From assembly GCA_963666935.1 (NCBI GenBank), contig OY762936.1, positions 2,170,001-2,234,000 on the forward strand: 64,000 nt of DNA. Reading direction: 5' to 3'. The first letter of the stretch is position 1. Every line of letters starts with the position of its first letter. Under the pieces are notes generated by a model that saw nothing but the letters and a program-made list of their open reading frames with translations, was not told the DNA's origin and made no database searches. The position numbers were made by a program, and so were the translations under genes. The DNA is from G963666935 sp963666935. Its GTDB lineage: Bacteria; Bacillota; Clostridia; Christensenellales; CAG-138. Positions 15,247 to 24,762 of the stretch are shown here, in pieces.

Positions 15247-16362
15247 TCATTTTAAATTTTCCGGATTGAGGGAAAGAAGCTCCGGCAGCACAAACCTGCC
15301 GTCTTTACGCACCAGCATGTCGTCGAAATACATCTCCCCACCGCCATACTCGGGCGTCTGAATGCAGACTAGGTCCCAGTGAATGGCGGACTTGTTGCCA
15401 TTGTTGCACTCGTCATAGCAGCTTCCGGGCGTAAAATGGAAGCTACCCGCAATTTTTTCATCGAACAGGATGTCCTTCATGGGGAATGTGATATAGGGAT
15501 TCACGCCAATGGCAAATTCCCCCACGGCCCTCGCTCCCTCGTCCCGGTCGAAAATCCGGTTGATACGCGCTGTATCGTTGGCCTCCGCCTTCACGATCCG
15601 CCCTTTTTCAAAGGTGAGGACGATTTTTTCATAGGTAAATCCCTCCATTACGGAAGGAGTGTTGTAGGAAATGACGCCCTCAATGCTGCCCAAAACCGGC
15701 GCAGTAAAAATTTCTCCGTCGGGAATGTTCATCTGCCCAGCACACTTGATGGCGGGCAGTCCCTTGATGGAAAAGCGCAAGTCCGTACCTTTACCTACTA
15801 TATGCACCTGATCCGTGCGCTCCATAAGCGCCTTAAGGGCGTCCATGGCCCGGTCCATTTTGGAATAGTCCAGATTGCAGACGTTAAAGTAAAAATTCTC
15901 AAAGCCTTCCGTGCTCATGGCTGCCTGCTGTGCCATGCTGGGGGAGGGATAGCGCAGCACCACCCATTTTGTCTGGGGTACCCGGATTTTTCCGTGTACC
16001 GCCTCGCTATAGTATTTGGCGTTAAGCCCCAGCATATCCGCAGGCACGTCGGAAAGCTCCGTACTATTGTCCCCACCGCGCACGCCGATGTAAACCTGCA
16101 TCTGTTCCATAAGTTCTGCGTCAATTTTTGCCCGAAGTTCTAGTTGTGCTTTCGTGGCGCCTAAGAGCAGCGCCCGGCTCACATCCGGCCTGTTGAGCCA
16201 TACGAAGGGCACACCTTTGGCCTTATAAGCTTCCTCCACCAACACCTTCACCAGATCCGCAACCTCGCCGATGCCCTCAATAAGCACCTTTTCCCCGGGC
16301 TGTACCCGGCAGGAAAAGTTGATCAGGTTTTTTGCAAGCAGTTTGATTCTTTCGTCTGTCAT
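15247..16362 (-). CDS. M29-family aminopeptidase
   Basis: 371 residues, the family's length. Metal-ligand regions are visible: the Glu in IPDGEIFTAP, the Glu in ARAVGEFAIGVN, and the His/Asp in NKSAIHWDLVC, with YDECNNGNK before it. M29 enzymes (AmpS, thermophilic aminopeptidases) are cobalt/zinc dependent and release N-terminal residues from peptides in the cytoplasm. Its ATG overlaps the glycosyltransferase stop by 4 bp (ATGA), so the two are translated from one message, though no shared pathway is apparent. Confidence 0.93.
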   Translation of the reverse strand: MTDERIKLLAKNLINFSCRVQPGEKVLIEGIGEVADLVKVLVEEAYKAKGVPFVWLNRPDVSRALLLGATKAQLELRAKIDAELMEQMQVYIGVRGGDNSTELSDVPADMLGLNAKYYSEAVHGKIRVPQTKWVVLRYPSPSMAQQAAMSTEGFENFYFNVCNLDYSKMDRAMDALKALMERTDQVHIVGKGTDLRFSIKGLPAIKCAGQMNIPDGEIFTAPVLGSIEGVISYNTPSVMEGFTYEKIVLTFEKGRIVKAEANDTARINRIFDRDEGARAVGEFAIGVNPYITFPMKDILFDEKIAGSFHFTPGSCYDECNNGNKSAIHWDLVCIQTPEYGGGEMYFDDMLVRKDGRFVLPELLSLNPENLK

Positions 16363-17288
16363 TTCGTCATCTCCAATTTTTCCTTAATGATGTAAAGAGG
16401 TCGGCCCTTTACTTCGTCGTAAATCCGGTTGAGATACGCACCCTGAATTCCTTGCGCTGCCATAATAAGGCCCTGCAAAAATCCCACGCCTGTAAGCGCC
16501 CAAAGCCAGCCCACCACGGGCATGGATGCGCTGCATATGGCCGCTGCGATCGCTCCTAACGCCGCCGCCACCATAATTGCGATTCCCAGATATCCGATGA
16601 GCGTCAGCGGCCGGTAGGAAAATCCCAAGATCCCATCCGCCGCCAGCTTGAGCATCTTCTTCAGACTATATTTTGTGCCGCCAGCGTAGCGTTCATGCCT
16701 CACATATTCCACATGCACAGCTTTAAATCCCATCCACGCACTCATGCCCCGAAGGAACCGGTTGTGCTCGCGCATATTCAAGAACGTATCCGCCACCGCC
16801 CGATCCAGCAGCCGGAAGTCCCCGGTGTCCAGCGGAATGGGGTATGCGCTCATAGAAGATAAAAGCCGATAATAGCCCCAGGCGGTAAACCGCTTCATGA
16901 AGGTTTCACCTTCCCGTTTGCGCCGCTTTCCGTAGGCGATATCCGCCCCCTGCTCCCAGGCCGCAATCATGGCTGATATTACCTCGGGCGGGTCCTGTAA
17001 ATCCGCGTCGATGATGATGAGCGCGTCGCCCTTTGCAGCGTCCATACCGGCGGTCACTGCCAGTTGGTGCCCAAAGTTTCGGGAAAAGCGCAGGGCCTTC
17101 ACGCAGGCGTTTTTTCCGGCGATTTCCCGGAGGATCTCCCAAGTTGTGTCCCGGCTGCCGTCGTCCACATAGATGATTTCGCAAGGATATCTCATTTCCT
17201 TCCTCACGGCATCCATGCGACGGAAGGATTCTAAAAGGACGGCTTCTTCGTTGTACAGCGGCACGATGAGCGAAAGCAATTTCTCCAT
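16359..17288 (-). CDS. Family 2 glycosyltransferase, GtrB/DPM-like, with two C-terminal membrane helices
   Basis: About 309 residues. The GT-A domain has VPLYNEE, YVDDGSRD and IIDADLQDPPE (the DxD region), RFSRNFGHQLAVTAG and TGDFRLLDR. Two hydrophobic helices (residues about 225-280) and a basic tail match polyprenyl-phosphate sugar transferases such as GtrB, which load a sugar on undecaprenyl phosphate at the inner leaflet. The start is the ATG after ACGGAGGACAGGT. The acceptor and sugar are not decided by sequence. Confidence 0.9.
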   Translation of the reverse strand: MEKLLSLIVPLYNEEAVLLESFRRMDAVRKEMRYPCEIIYVDDGSRDTTWEILREIAGKNACVKALRFSRNFGHQLAVTAGMDAAKGDALIIIDADLQDPPEVISAMIAAWEQGADIAYGKRRKREGETFMKRFTAWGYYRLLSSMSAYPIPLDTGDFRLLDRAVADTFLNMREHNRFLRGMSAWMGFKAVHVEYVRHERYAGGTKYSLKKMLKLAADGILGFSYRPLTLIGYLGIAIMVAAALGAIAAAICSASMPVVGWLWALTGVGFLQGLIMAAQGIQGAYLNRIYDEVKGRPLYIIKEKLEMTK

Positions 17289-17316
17289 ACCTGTCCTCCG
17301 TTTTTTCAATACCAGT

Positions 17317-17345
17317 ATTATACCCTTTTATTCCCAGCATCACAA
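17317..17345 (-). promoter_or_regulatory. Promoter of the glycosyltransferase-aminopeptidase operon
   Basis: Minus strand TTGTGA (17340-17345), 17-bp spacer, perfect TATAAT (17317-17322). A mirror-like GGGGTATAATAGTATTGG on the plus strand (about 17395-17412) precedes fba, so the divergent promoter regions resemble one another. Confidence 0.55.
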
Positions 17346-17446
17346 TTCCAAGATACAAATATTGTCGTTGCCCTAGGAAAAGACAGCTCTTTGGGGTATA
17401 ATAGTATTGGAATAAAATTGCATAAAAGGCAAAGGAGATAAGATAT

Positions 17447-18382
17447 ATGCCACTGGTAACCAGCACAGAAATGTTTCAAAAGGCCTATGCAGGCCATTAC
17501 GCCATCGGCGCCTTCAACGTAAACAATATGGAGATCATCCAAGGGATCACCGAGGCGGCAAAAGAAGAACGGGCACCCCTGATTCTTCAGGTATCCAGCG
17601 GCGCCCGCAAGTACGCCTCCCATACCTATCTGATGAAGCTCGTGGAGGCAGCCATCATCGAAACGGACCTGCCCATCTGCCTGCATCTGGATCACGGCGA
17701 TACCTTCGAACTGTGCAAGAGCTGCATCGACGGGGGCTTTACCTCCGTGATGATCGATGGCAGCCACTTCTCCTTTGAGGAAAACGTGGCCCTTACAAAA
17801 AAGGTGGTAGAATATGCCCATGACCATGGCGTAGTGGTAGAAGGCGAACTGGGCCGGCTGGAAGGCGTGGAGGACGAGGTCAAGGTGGCCGTCGGAGAAG
17901 GTAGCTACACCGATCCCGCACAGGTGCAGGATTTTGTCAGCCGCACCGGCGTAGACTCTTTGGCCATCGCCATCGGCACCAGCCACGGAGCATACAAGTT
18001 CAAGCCCGGCACCAAGCCCCAGCTTCGCTTCGACATTCTAGAAGAGGTGGAACGCAGGCTTCCTGGCTTCCCCATCGTGCTTCATGGTGCCAGCAGCGTA
18101 ATTCCAGAGTTTGTACAAACGATCAACGAAAACGGCGGCAATATGCCCGACGCCATCGGTGTGCCCGAAAATATGCTCCGAAAGGCCTCCGGAATGGCTG
18201 TGTGCAAAATCAACATCGACAGCGACCTTCGCCTTGCCATGACCGCCACCATCCGCAAACACTTCAGTGAGCACCCGGAACACTTTGACCCCCGCCAATA
18301 CCTCAAGCCCGCCCGGCAGGCCATCAAAGATATGGTGCAGCGCAAGATCGTAAATGTGCTGGGCTGCAACGGCAAAGCATAA
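17447..18382 (+). CDS. fba: Class II fructose-bisphosphate aldolase
   Basis: 311 residues. Zinc-binding LHLDHGD (first His pair), the GSHFSFEENV segment, VEGELGRLEGVED, DSLAIAIGTSHGAYKF with the zinc His, and LHGASSV with the third His. It cleaves fructose 1,6-bisphosphate in glycolysis and forms it in gluconeogenesis. AAGGAGATAAGAT precedes the ATG. The DUF1292 gene follows after 12 bp in the same unit. Tagatose-bisphosphate aldolases share the fold but FBA is the default for a housekeeping single copy. Confidence 0.93.
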   Translation: MPLVTSTEMFQKAYAGHYAIGAFNVNNMEIIQGITEAAKEERAPLILQVSSGARKYASHTYLMKLVEAAIIETDLPICLHLDHGDTFELCKSCIDGGFTSVMIDGSHFSFEENVALTKKVVEYAHDHGVVVEGELGRLEGVEDEVKVAVGEGSYTDPAQVQDFVSRTGVDSLAIAIGTSHGAYKFKPGTKPQLRFDILEEVERRLPGFPIVLHGASSVIPEFVQTINENGGNMPDAIGVPENMLRKASGMAVCKINIDSDLRLAMTATIRKHFSEHPEHFDPRQYLKPARQAIKDMVQRKIVNVLGCNGKA

Positions 18383-18394
18383 AAGGAGGTGTCC

Positions 18395-18676
18395 ATGGAA
18401 GAAGAATATACCAACATCATGACCCTTACAGACCTTGACGGCAATGAAATTGACTTTGAAATTCTGGATGTCGTCCCATATCAGGATAGCCAGTACATCG
18501 TGCTGCTGCCCGCGGACGACGATTCAGACCATCCTGAAGCCGTCATTCTGGAAATGCTTCCTTCTGGGGATGATGAAGAGGACAGCTTCCAGGGCGTAGA
18601 TGACGAGGTGGTTTTAAATGCGGTGTTCGACCTTTTCATAGAGCGCAACAAGGATGACTTCCAATTTGAGCAGTAG
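18395..18676 (+). CDS. DUF1292 (YrzB-like) acidic protein
   Basis: 93 residues, strongly acidic. It fits the DUF1292 pattern: NIMTLTDLDGNEIDFEILDVV, then YQDSQYIVLLPAD and VILEMLP, and a tail ending VFDLFIERNKDDF. These small proteins are widespread in Firmicutes; function unknown. GGAGGTGTCC precedes the ATG; a GTG two codons upstream overlaps the ribosome site and is not favoured. Co-transcribed with fba and closed by a terminator. Confidence 0.85.
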   Translation: MEEEYTNIMTLTDLDGNEIDFEILDVVPYQDSQYIVLLPADDDSDHPEAVILEMLPSGDDEEDSFQGVDDEVVLNAVFDLFIERNKDDFQFEQ

Positions 18677-18732
18677 TGAGCTAAAAACATTATATAAGTC
18701 CGCCTAGGGCAAGTATCAAGCCGAATGAAAAG

Positions 18733-18764
18733 GGAGCATTGGTTAATAGCCAATGCTCCTCTTT
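18733..18764 (+). terminator. Terminator after the fba operon
   Basis: GGAGCATTGG pairs with CCAATGCTCC around a 7-nt loop, followed by TCTTTT; a textbook intrinsic terminator. Confidence 0.85.
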
Positions 18765-18841
18765 TGTATTTTTTCGTATAAGGCGTTTTCTGGCGGGCAG
18801 CTTCTTGATGTGGGATCCAAAATAATTCATGGTTTTGGGCC

Positions 18842-18870
18842 TTGCGCTGTAGACAAATCTATTGTATAGT
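18842..18870 (+). promoter_or_regulatory. Promoter of the THF-riboswitch operon
   Basis: TTGCGC (18842-18847), 17-bp spacer, TATAGT (18865-18870), placing the transcription start about 20 bp before the aptamer. Confidence 0.45.
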
Positions 18871-18896
18871 TATTCATAATTGTTTCTTCTCTCGAA

Positions 18897-19007
18897 AGCA
18901 GAGTAGACTTTTGTGCGTCAAGTGTCAGTTGGACGGGGAGTTGCCACTGAACGAAAAAAATTGGGTGTTGCCCAATTCTTGCGGTACAAATGTCGCATCC
19001 CGCTGCT
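18897..19007 (+). ncRNA. Tetrahydrofolate (THF-I) riboswitch aptamer
   Basis: AGCAG (18897-18901) and CTGCT (19003-19007) form P1. Conserved blocks occur in the known order: GAGTAGA, GCGTCAAGTG, the GGACGGGGAGTTG turn, GAACGAA, a local hairpin (ATTGGG/CCCAAT), GCGGT, and finally TGTCGCATCCCGCTG. These match the conserved positions of the THF riboswitch described upstream of folT and folE in Firmicutes (consensus recalled, not searched). The gene behind it is a FolT-type transporter, which supports the call independently. It senses reduced folates. Confidence 0.88.
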
Positions 19008-19019
19008 GCATGGGGGCTG

Positions 19020-19060
19020 TATACCTCTTCATGTAGCTATACATTTAGGAGGTATTTTTT
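19020..19060 (+). promoter_or_regulatory. Riboswitch expression platform: anti-Shine-Dalgarno hairpin
   Basis: TATACCTC (19019-19026) can pair with GAGGTAT (19050-19056), covering the AGGAGG Shine-Dalgarno of folT; six T follow directly. Folate binding could favour this hairpin and block translation, with some transcription termination. Confidence 0.65.
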
Positions 19061-19062
19061 GT

Positions 19063-19623
19063 ATGAAACAGTTTATTAACACTGTGAAAAGCTCTTTTTG
19101 TTCTTTTGCAAACCCGCGCACGCTTGCTTTTGCGGCAATGCTTATCGCTCTCAATGTAATACTGACCAGATACTTTTCTATTCAAACGCAGTTTCTCCGC
19201 ATTGGTTTTGGCTTTTTGCCCGTAGCCATATTCTCTATGCTGTTCGGTCCCGTACCGGGGGCGATTGCGGCAACAATGGGGGATTTAATCGGCTTTTTTC
19301 TCTTTCCTAACGGAATGTTTTTCCCCGGGTTTACGTTCAGCGCCTTCGTACAAGGGCTGATTTATGGTTTGTTTCTTTATAAAAAGGATCTATCTTGGCT
19401 TCGGATCGCACTCTGCAGCCTTTGTGTTATTCTCGTTGTGGATGTATGTATGAATACGGCATGGTTGTCGATCCTATATCATCAGGCAGTTAACCTGATC
19501 ATTGTGCCACGGCTGATTAAAGCCGCGATTATGCTGCCTACTCAGGCTATAATCGTATTCTTATTCTATCAGACTTTTGGCGGGAGAATCCGAGGGCTCA
19601 GTTTGGGAGGCCAGCTCAAATGA
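19063..19623 (+). CDS. folT: FolT-type folate-specific ECF transporter S component
   Basis: 186 residues, about six membrane helices. RIGFGFLPVAIFSMLFGPVPGAIAA, GDLIGFFLFPNG, FFPGFTFSAF and GLIYGLFLYKK are the conserved blocks of the FolT S-component family. It binds folate and works with a shared ECF module (EcfA, EcfA', EcfT) that is not encoded in this window. The ATG at 19063 follows AGGAGG. The riboswitch immediately upstream agrees with folate as the ligand. Its stop overlaps the next start (ATGA). Confidence 0.92.
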   Translation: MKQFINTVKSSFCSFANPRTLAFAAMLIALNVILTRYFSIQTQFLRIGFGFLPVAIFSMLFGPVPGAIAATMGDLIGFFLFPNGMFFPGFTFSAFVQGLIYGLFLYKKDLSWLRIALCSLCVILVVDVCMNTAWLSILYHQAVNLIIVPRLIKAAIMLPTQAIIVFLFYQTFGGRIRGLSLGGQLK

Positions 19624-20363
19624 AAATAACGCCCATCCAAACCGGTATTGTTGAGGCTTTTACTACGGATACTACTGGTATTCTTGCCAGCGCGCTTCCC
19701 TGTATCCCCGAAAACAGCGTATTGGCGATCACCTCAAAAATCGTCTCGCTGTGTGAAGGCAGTGTGGTGGCGCGATCAGAAAATAGAATCGATGAAGTTA
19801 TTGAACGCGAAGCCGATTTTTTTCTCCCAAAAAGCAGCGCTCAATGCGGCGTCTATCTGACGATGAAGAACAATATACTCATTCCCAATGCGGGCATAGA
19901 CGAATCCAACTCCAACGGCTGTTATACCCTTTGGCCCAAGGATCCCCAAGCGTCCGCAGAACGTTGCTGGCGGTTTATAAAACAGCACTACAATGTCAAA
20001 AATGTTGGCGTTATCATCACAGACAGTGCGCCTGCCCCGCTCAAATGGGGAGTGACGGGGATCTGTATTTCGCATTGTGGATTTTCATCGATCAATAACC
20101 AAATTGGCCGGCATGATCTGTTTGGGCGAAGCTTGAAAATGACAAAGGTTAATGTGGCGGATGCCCTTGCCGCCGCCGCGGTATTGTGCATGGGGGAAGC
20201 AGCTGAACAAACGCCGATTGCCTTACTGGAAGATCTTCCCTTTGTCCACTTTGAGCAAGAGCCGCCCACAGAACAAGAGCTAAAATCCTCGCATATCGAT
20301 CTGTGCGATGACCTATTCGGCCAGCTTCTTGCATCCGTACCCTGGCAATCGCGCGGAGAATAG
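19620..20363 (+). CDS. CofE-like gamma-glutamyl ligase (putative folate metabolism)
   Basis: 247 residues, similar to F420-0:L-glutamate ligase CofE: VLAITSKIVSLCEGSVV (family lysine loop), the acidic/asparagine run AGIDESNSNGCYTLWP, GVIITDSAPAPLKWGVTGICISHCGF, and DLFGRSLKMTKVNVADALAAAAVLCMGEA. CofE adds glutamate through a gamma-linkage using GTP. No other F420 genes are present, and it is locked between a folate transporter and panB under a THF riboswitch, so it may add gamma-glutamates to folate and trap imported molecules. That function is inference. Confidence 0.82.
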   Translation: MKITPIQTGIVEAFTTDTTGILASALPCIPENSVLAITSKIVSLCEGSVVARSENRIDEVIEREADFFLPKSSAQCGVYLTMKNNILIPNAGIDESNSNGCYTLWPKDPQASAERCWRFIKQHYNVKNVGVIITDSAPAPLKWGVTGICISHCGFSSINNQIGRHDLFGRSLKMTKVNVADALAAAAVLCMGEAAEQTPIALLEDLPFVHFEQEPPTEQELKSSHIDLCDDLFGQLLASVPWQSRGE

Positions 20364-20408
20364 AAGGTTGGCCCATAGAAACGAATTTGATAAATGGACT
20401 GGTGCAAT

Positions 20409-21236
20409 ATGAAGAAGACTGTTACTACTTTTTTTGAAGCCAAATTAAAAAAGAGAAAAATCGCGATGCTTACCGCTTATGACTACGCAACAGCGCGGCT
20501 GGTAGATTCGTGTGATGTGGACGGTATCCTGGTAGGCGATTCGCTTGGCATGGTATGTCTGGGTTATAAGGATACGCTCAGCGTAACTATGGAGGACATG
20601 CTACACCATATAAGCGCCACATCCAGAGGGACAAAAAATGCCCTGTTGGTAGGCGATATGCCGTTTATGTCATACAACGTCTCTGTATATGATGCGGTTA
20701 AAAATGCGGGAAGGCTCGTACAACAAGGTCATGCCGAAGCTGTTAAAATTGAGGGAGGTGCCTCGGTTATACAGCAAGTAAGCGCGATTGTAAACGCGCA
20801 AATACCCGTTATGGGACATATCGGCCTTACGCCGCAATCTGTTCATATGCTGGGCGGATTCAAAGTACAGGGGCGTGAGTTTCAGTCTGCAAAAAAGCTC
20901 ATCGATGACGCAAAGAAACTTGAAGATGCTGGAGTTTTTGCAATCGTACTGGAATGTGTCCCCGAGGCTTTGGCTACTATGATAACCGAAGCTGTTTCCA
21001 TCCCGACAATCGGCATTGGGGCTGGTTCGGGCTGTGATGGGCAAATATTGGTCTATCACGATATGCTGGGAATGTTTTCTGATTTTAAACCTGAGTTTGT
21101 AAAGGTGTTTGCAAACGCCGGTCAGTTGATTGAGCAGGGGATTCGTCAATATGTAGATGAAGTCAGAAATGGGAGTTTCCCCTGTGCTACACATTCCTTC
21201 AAAATTGATTCTGAAATCATTGATAAGCTATATTAA
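20409..21236 (+). CDS. panB: 3-Methyl-2-oxobutanoate hydroxymethyltransferase
   Basis: 275 residues. VGDSLGMVCLGYKDT, VGDMPFMSYN, KIEGG, GHIGLTPQS and IGIGAGSGCDGQILV are the PanB signature segments. It transfers a hydroxymethyl group from 5,10-methylene-THF to ketoisovalerate, giving ketopantoate. The start at 20409 (MKKTVTT) fits the family; an ATG at 20394 adds five residues, and both have weak ribosome sites, so translation may depend on coupling. Third gene of the THF-riboswitch operon, which links its cofactor to its control. Confidence 0.96.
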   Translation: MKKTVTTFFEAKLKKRKIAMLTAYDYATARLVDSCDVDGILVGDSLGMVCLGYKDTLSVTMEDMLHHISATSRGTKNALLVGDMPFMSYNVSVYDAVKNAGRLVQQGHAEAVKIEGGASVIQQVSAIVNAQIPVMGHIGLTPQSVHMLGGFKVQGREFQSAKKLIDDAKKLEDAGVFAIVLECVPEALATMITEAVSIPTIGIGAGSGCDGQILVYHDMLGMFSDFKPEFVKVFANAGQLIEQGIRQYVDEVRNGSFPCATHSFKIDSEIIDKLY

Positions 21237-21277
21237 AAGTCTTTCTACCAGCAGGCAATGACGGAAGGTGTTAACTG

Positions 21278-22120
21278 ATGAAGATGACTGCGACAATCAA
21301 GGATGCGCGGGAAATGATAGAAGGCTGGAAACGGCAAGGCCTTTCAATCGGTTTTGTTCCTACGATGGGTTTTTTACACGCCGGGCATCGCAGCCTGATC
21401 GAAAAAGCCCGGACAGAAAACGACAGAGTCGTTATTAGTATCTTTGTAAATCCAACACAGTTCGGTCCGAATGAAGATTTTGCGAAATATCCGAGAGATA
21501 TGGGGCATGATCTTGAGATTTGCAGACTTGCGGGCGCAGATCTTGTTTTTGCGCCGGAAGTTTCGGAAATGTATCCATCAAAAAATCTTGCATATGTGGA
21601 CATACAAGGGCTGGGAGATGGCCTTTGCGGAGCCAAAAGGCCAAACCATTTTCGCGGGGTTTGCACGATTGTAACAAAGCTATTCCATATCATAACACCC
21701 GACAGGGCGTATTTTGGGGAAAAAGACGCCCAGCAGCTGGCCATTATCAAGCGTATGGCGCAAGACTTGAGCTTTAATATTGAAATTATGCCTTGCCCGA
21801 TTGTTCGTGAGCCCGACGGTCTTGCCATGAGTTCAAGAAACACGTATCTTTCTTCTGAAGAAAGAGCTGCTGCGCGCAGTCTTTCAAGAAGCCTCGCTTT
21901 GGCGCACCGGCTGTTGCTTCAGGGCGAAAAGGACGCAGTAGCGATCAGACAGGTCATTGTGGAAGAAATCTCCCGCGAACCTCTTGCCCAAATTGATTAT
22001 GTCGATGTGGTCGATGCCTGCACGCTCAATAATGTCGAGCAAATTCAAGGATCCGTGCTGGTTGCCTTAGCTGTATATTTCGGCAAGACGCGGCTCATAG
22101 ATAATTTGTTTTTCAAGTAA
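21278..22120 (+). CDS. panC: Pantothenate synthetase
   Basis: 280 residues. VPTMGFLHAGHRSLI carries the nucleotidyltransferase HIGH-type motif; FVNPTQFGPNEDFAKYPR, FRGVCTIVTKLF, YFGEKDAQQL, and REPDGLAMSSRN (KMSKS-like) follow. It joins pantoate and beta-alanine with ATP. GGAAGGTG precedes the ATG. No panD (aspartate decarboxylase) or panE/ilvC follows, so beta-alanine and pantoate reduction must come from elsewhere. Codons in folT through panC end in A/T more often than in neighbouring genes. Confidence 0.97.
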   Translation: MKMTATIKDAREMIEGWKRQGLSIGFVPTMGFLHAGHRSLIEKARTENDRVVISIFVNPTQFGPNEDFAKYPRDMGHDLEICRLAGADLVFAPEVSEMYPSKNLAYVDIQGLGDGLCGAKRPNHFRGVCTIVTKLFHIITPDRAYFGEKDAQQLAIIKRMAQDLSFNIEIMPCPIVREPDGLAMSSRNTYLSSEERAAARSLSRSLALAHRLLLQGEKDAVAIRQVIVEEISREPLAQIDYVDVVDACTLNNVEQIQGSVLVALAVYFGKTRLIDNLFFK

Positions 22121-22211
22121 TCTTACTATGTTGCGCAAAATGCTGAAAGCCAAAATACATAGCGTTCCTTCATCACCACAACCAATCGTTGTCAATAGAG
22201 GAACCCAAAAA

Positions 22212-22238
22212 GAAAAATGGCATGACATTAAATGCCAT
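22212..22238 (-). terminator. Terminator downstream of the SH3/C39 gene
   Basis: On the minus strand ATGGCAT and ATGCCAT pair around 8 nt and are followed by TTTTCTTTTT. Confidence 0.55.
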
Positions 22239-22273
22239 GCCATTGCGTAAAAATATCCATACTTTTACAACGT

Positions 22274-22297
22274 GCCGCCTTATGGCGGCCTTCTTTA
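22274..22297 (+). terminator. Candidate terminator after panC
   Basis: GCCGCC-TTAT-GGCGGC stem followed by CTTCTTTAT, about 150 bp past the panC stop; nothing else is recognised in that gap. Confidence 0.5.
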
Positions 22298-22317
22298 TAT
22301 TAGGTAGCCCGGCACCA

Positions 22318-23295
22318 TCAATAATACATCAGCTTATAGAAATACGGGTACATGCTGATGACCTGCTGCAGGGTTGTCCGGTATGAAGAACCCGGATCGT
22401 TTACGGTAAAACCCGAGGCGCTCAGGGACGATCCTCCCGTATATCCCGTCACCACGCACCAGTGCTGTCCGCCCGAAGAGGTCATAAGGCCCACAAGCAT
22501 GGGTTTCCCGCTCTTGAGCAGTTGATAGATCTTGGTCAGATAATCGCTGCTCGTATACGCGGTGTAATTGCCAGGCCAATAAACCGCTCCACCGGAAGTA
22601 TATTTCAACTGGGCCGCCATGGCATTCGGATAGATGGTGGTTCCCGTCCTGTATGATTCTGTCATGGCCAACGCGGTGGTCACGCAGCCGATTGCTCCGA
22701 TCGTTTTTCCCGTTGAGCCGATTGTCGTGTAAGCCCATCTGGAATCGGTCTGTTTGTAATTCGGGACAGTGAGTGAAACGGCGGAATAGGAATCGGCAGA
22801 ATAGGAATCGACGGTCTTCAGGTATTTTCCGTTTACATAGCCAACTTGGGTGCCGCCAAACAGAATCTTTTTCCATGTCCCCTCCGAAGAGGCCACAACC
22901 ACGGCATAATCGCCGCTGTTAAGCCATCCGATCACCCCGTAGGAAGTTCCCGGCCCGGAACGGATATTCAGGCTTCCGACGGGACAGGCCCCATAAGCGC
23001 CCGATACCTGCTTGATGTAGTTCGCCGAGCAATAGCCATACTGCCCCTTCCCGTATTCCACACGCCACCATCCCCCGCTTTTGGACAGCAGTGTCACATA
23101 GCTTCCCTTGGGCAGGCTGGTAAGAATACTGGAAGAGGTGGTGGACGACTTCCTCACATTCAGTGAACCATACGATACGGAAATGATCCCGGCCGAAGAA
23201 TCCGCGGTGGCGGCTAACGCAGTAACCGGCATCATGCTTATAAGCATACATAGTATCAATATAAAGTAGAGTGGTTTAAACACATTTTTCCTCAT
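22318..23295 (-). CDS. Secreted SH3b-SH3b-C39-like cysteine peptidase
   Basis: 325 residues. A signal peptide (basic start, hydrophobic core, cut near ALAA) is followed by two bacterial SH3 domains (residues about 35-95 and 100-160, each with the SLNVRK/SLNIRSGPGTSYGVIG pattern) and a C39-like papain-fold domain: catalytic Cys in GAIGCVTTALAM, His in GQHWCVVTGY, and NDPG. SH3b domains bind peptidoglycan; the C39-like domain probably cleaves peptides or wall cross-bridges outside the cell. GAAGGAGGCTAAC precedes the ATG at 23295. Confidence 0.88.
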   Translation of the reverse strand: MRKNVFKPLYFILILCMLISMMPVTALAATADSSAGIISVSYGSLNVRKSSTTSSSILTSLPKGSYVTLLSKSGGWWRVEYGKGQYGYCSANYIKQVSGAYGACPVGSLNIRSGPGTSYGVIGWLNSGDYAVVVASSEGTWKKILFGGTQVGYVNGKYLKTVDSYSADSYSAVSLTVPNYKQTDSRWAYTTIGSTGKTIGAIGCVTTALAMTESYRTGTTIYPNAMAAQLKYTSGGAVYWPGNYTAYTSSDYLTKIYQLLKSGKPMLVGLMTSSGGQHWCVVTGYTGGSSLSASGFTVNDPGSSYRTTLQQVISMYPYFYKLMYY

Positions 23296-23443
23296 GTTAG
23301 CCTCCTTCTTTGGTTTTCTCCAGTGTAACATGCCTTGCTCCGATTTTTTACCGGTAATTTATACCTGTCACTGTTTGGAGATTAATAGAAGCCCGCGAAA
23401 AACCTGTCGTGTGGAATCGCAAATGCGACTTTTTCCCAAGAAA

Positions 23444-23467
23444 AAGCAGGCGCGTGTGCGCCTGCTT
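23444..23467 (-). terminator. Terminator after tuf
   Basis: AAGCAGGCGC and GCGCCTGCTT form a 10-bp stem with loop ACAC, followed on the minus strand by TTTTC. It ends the rpsL-rpsG-fusA-tuf unit. Confidence 0.85.
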
Positions 23468-23492
23468 ACCAAACTATGATATAACTTGGGTT

Positions 23493-24701
<1,209 letters not shown>

Positions 24702-24762
24702 TAAAATATCCTCCAATAAAACGTAAATAGTAGTCGTTTAAGTTAAGCGCACTGCGCTAAAA

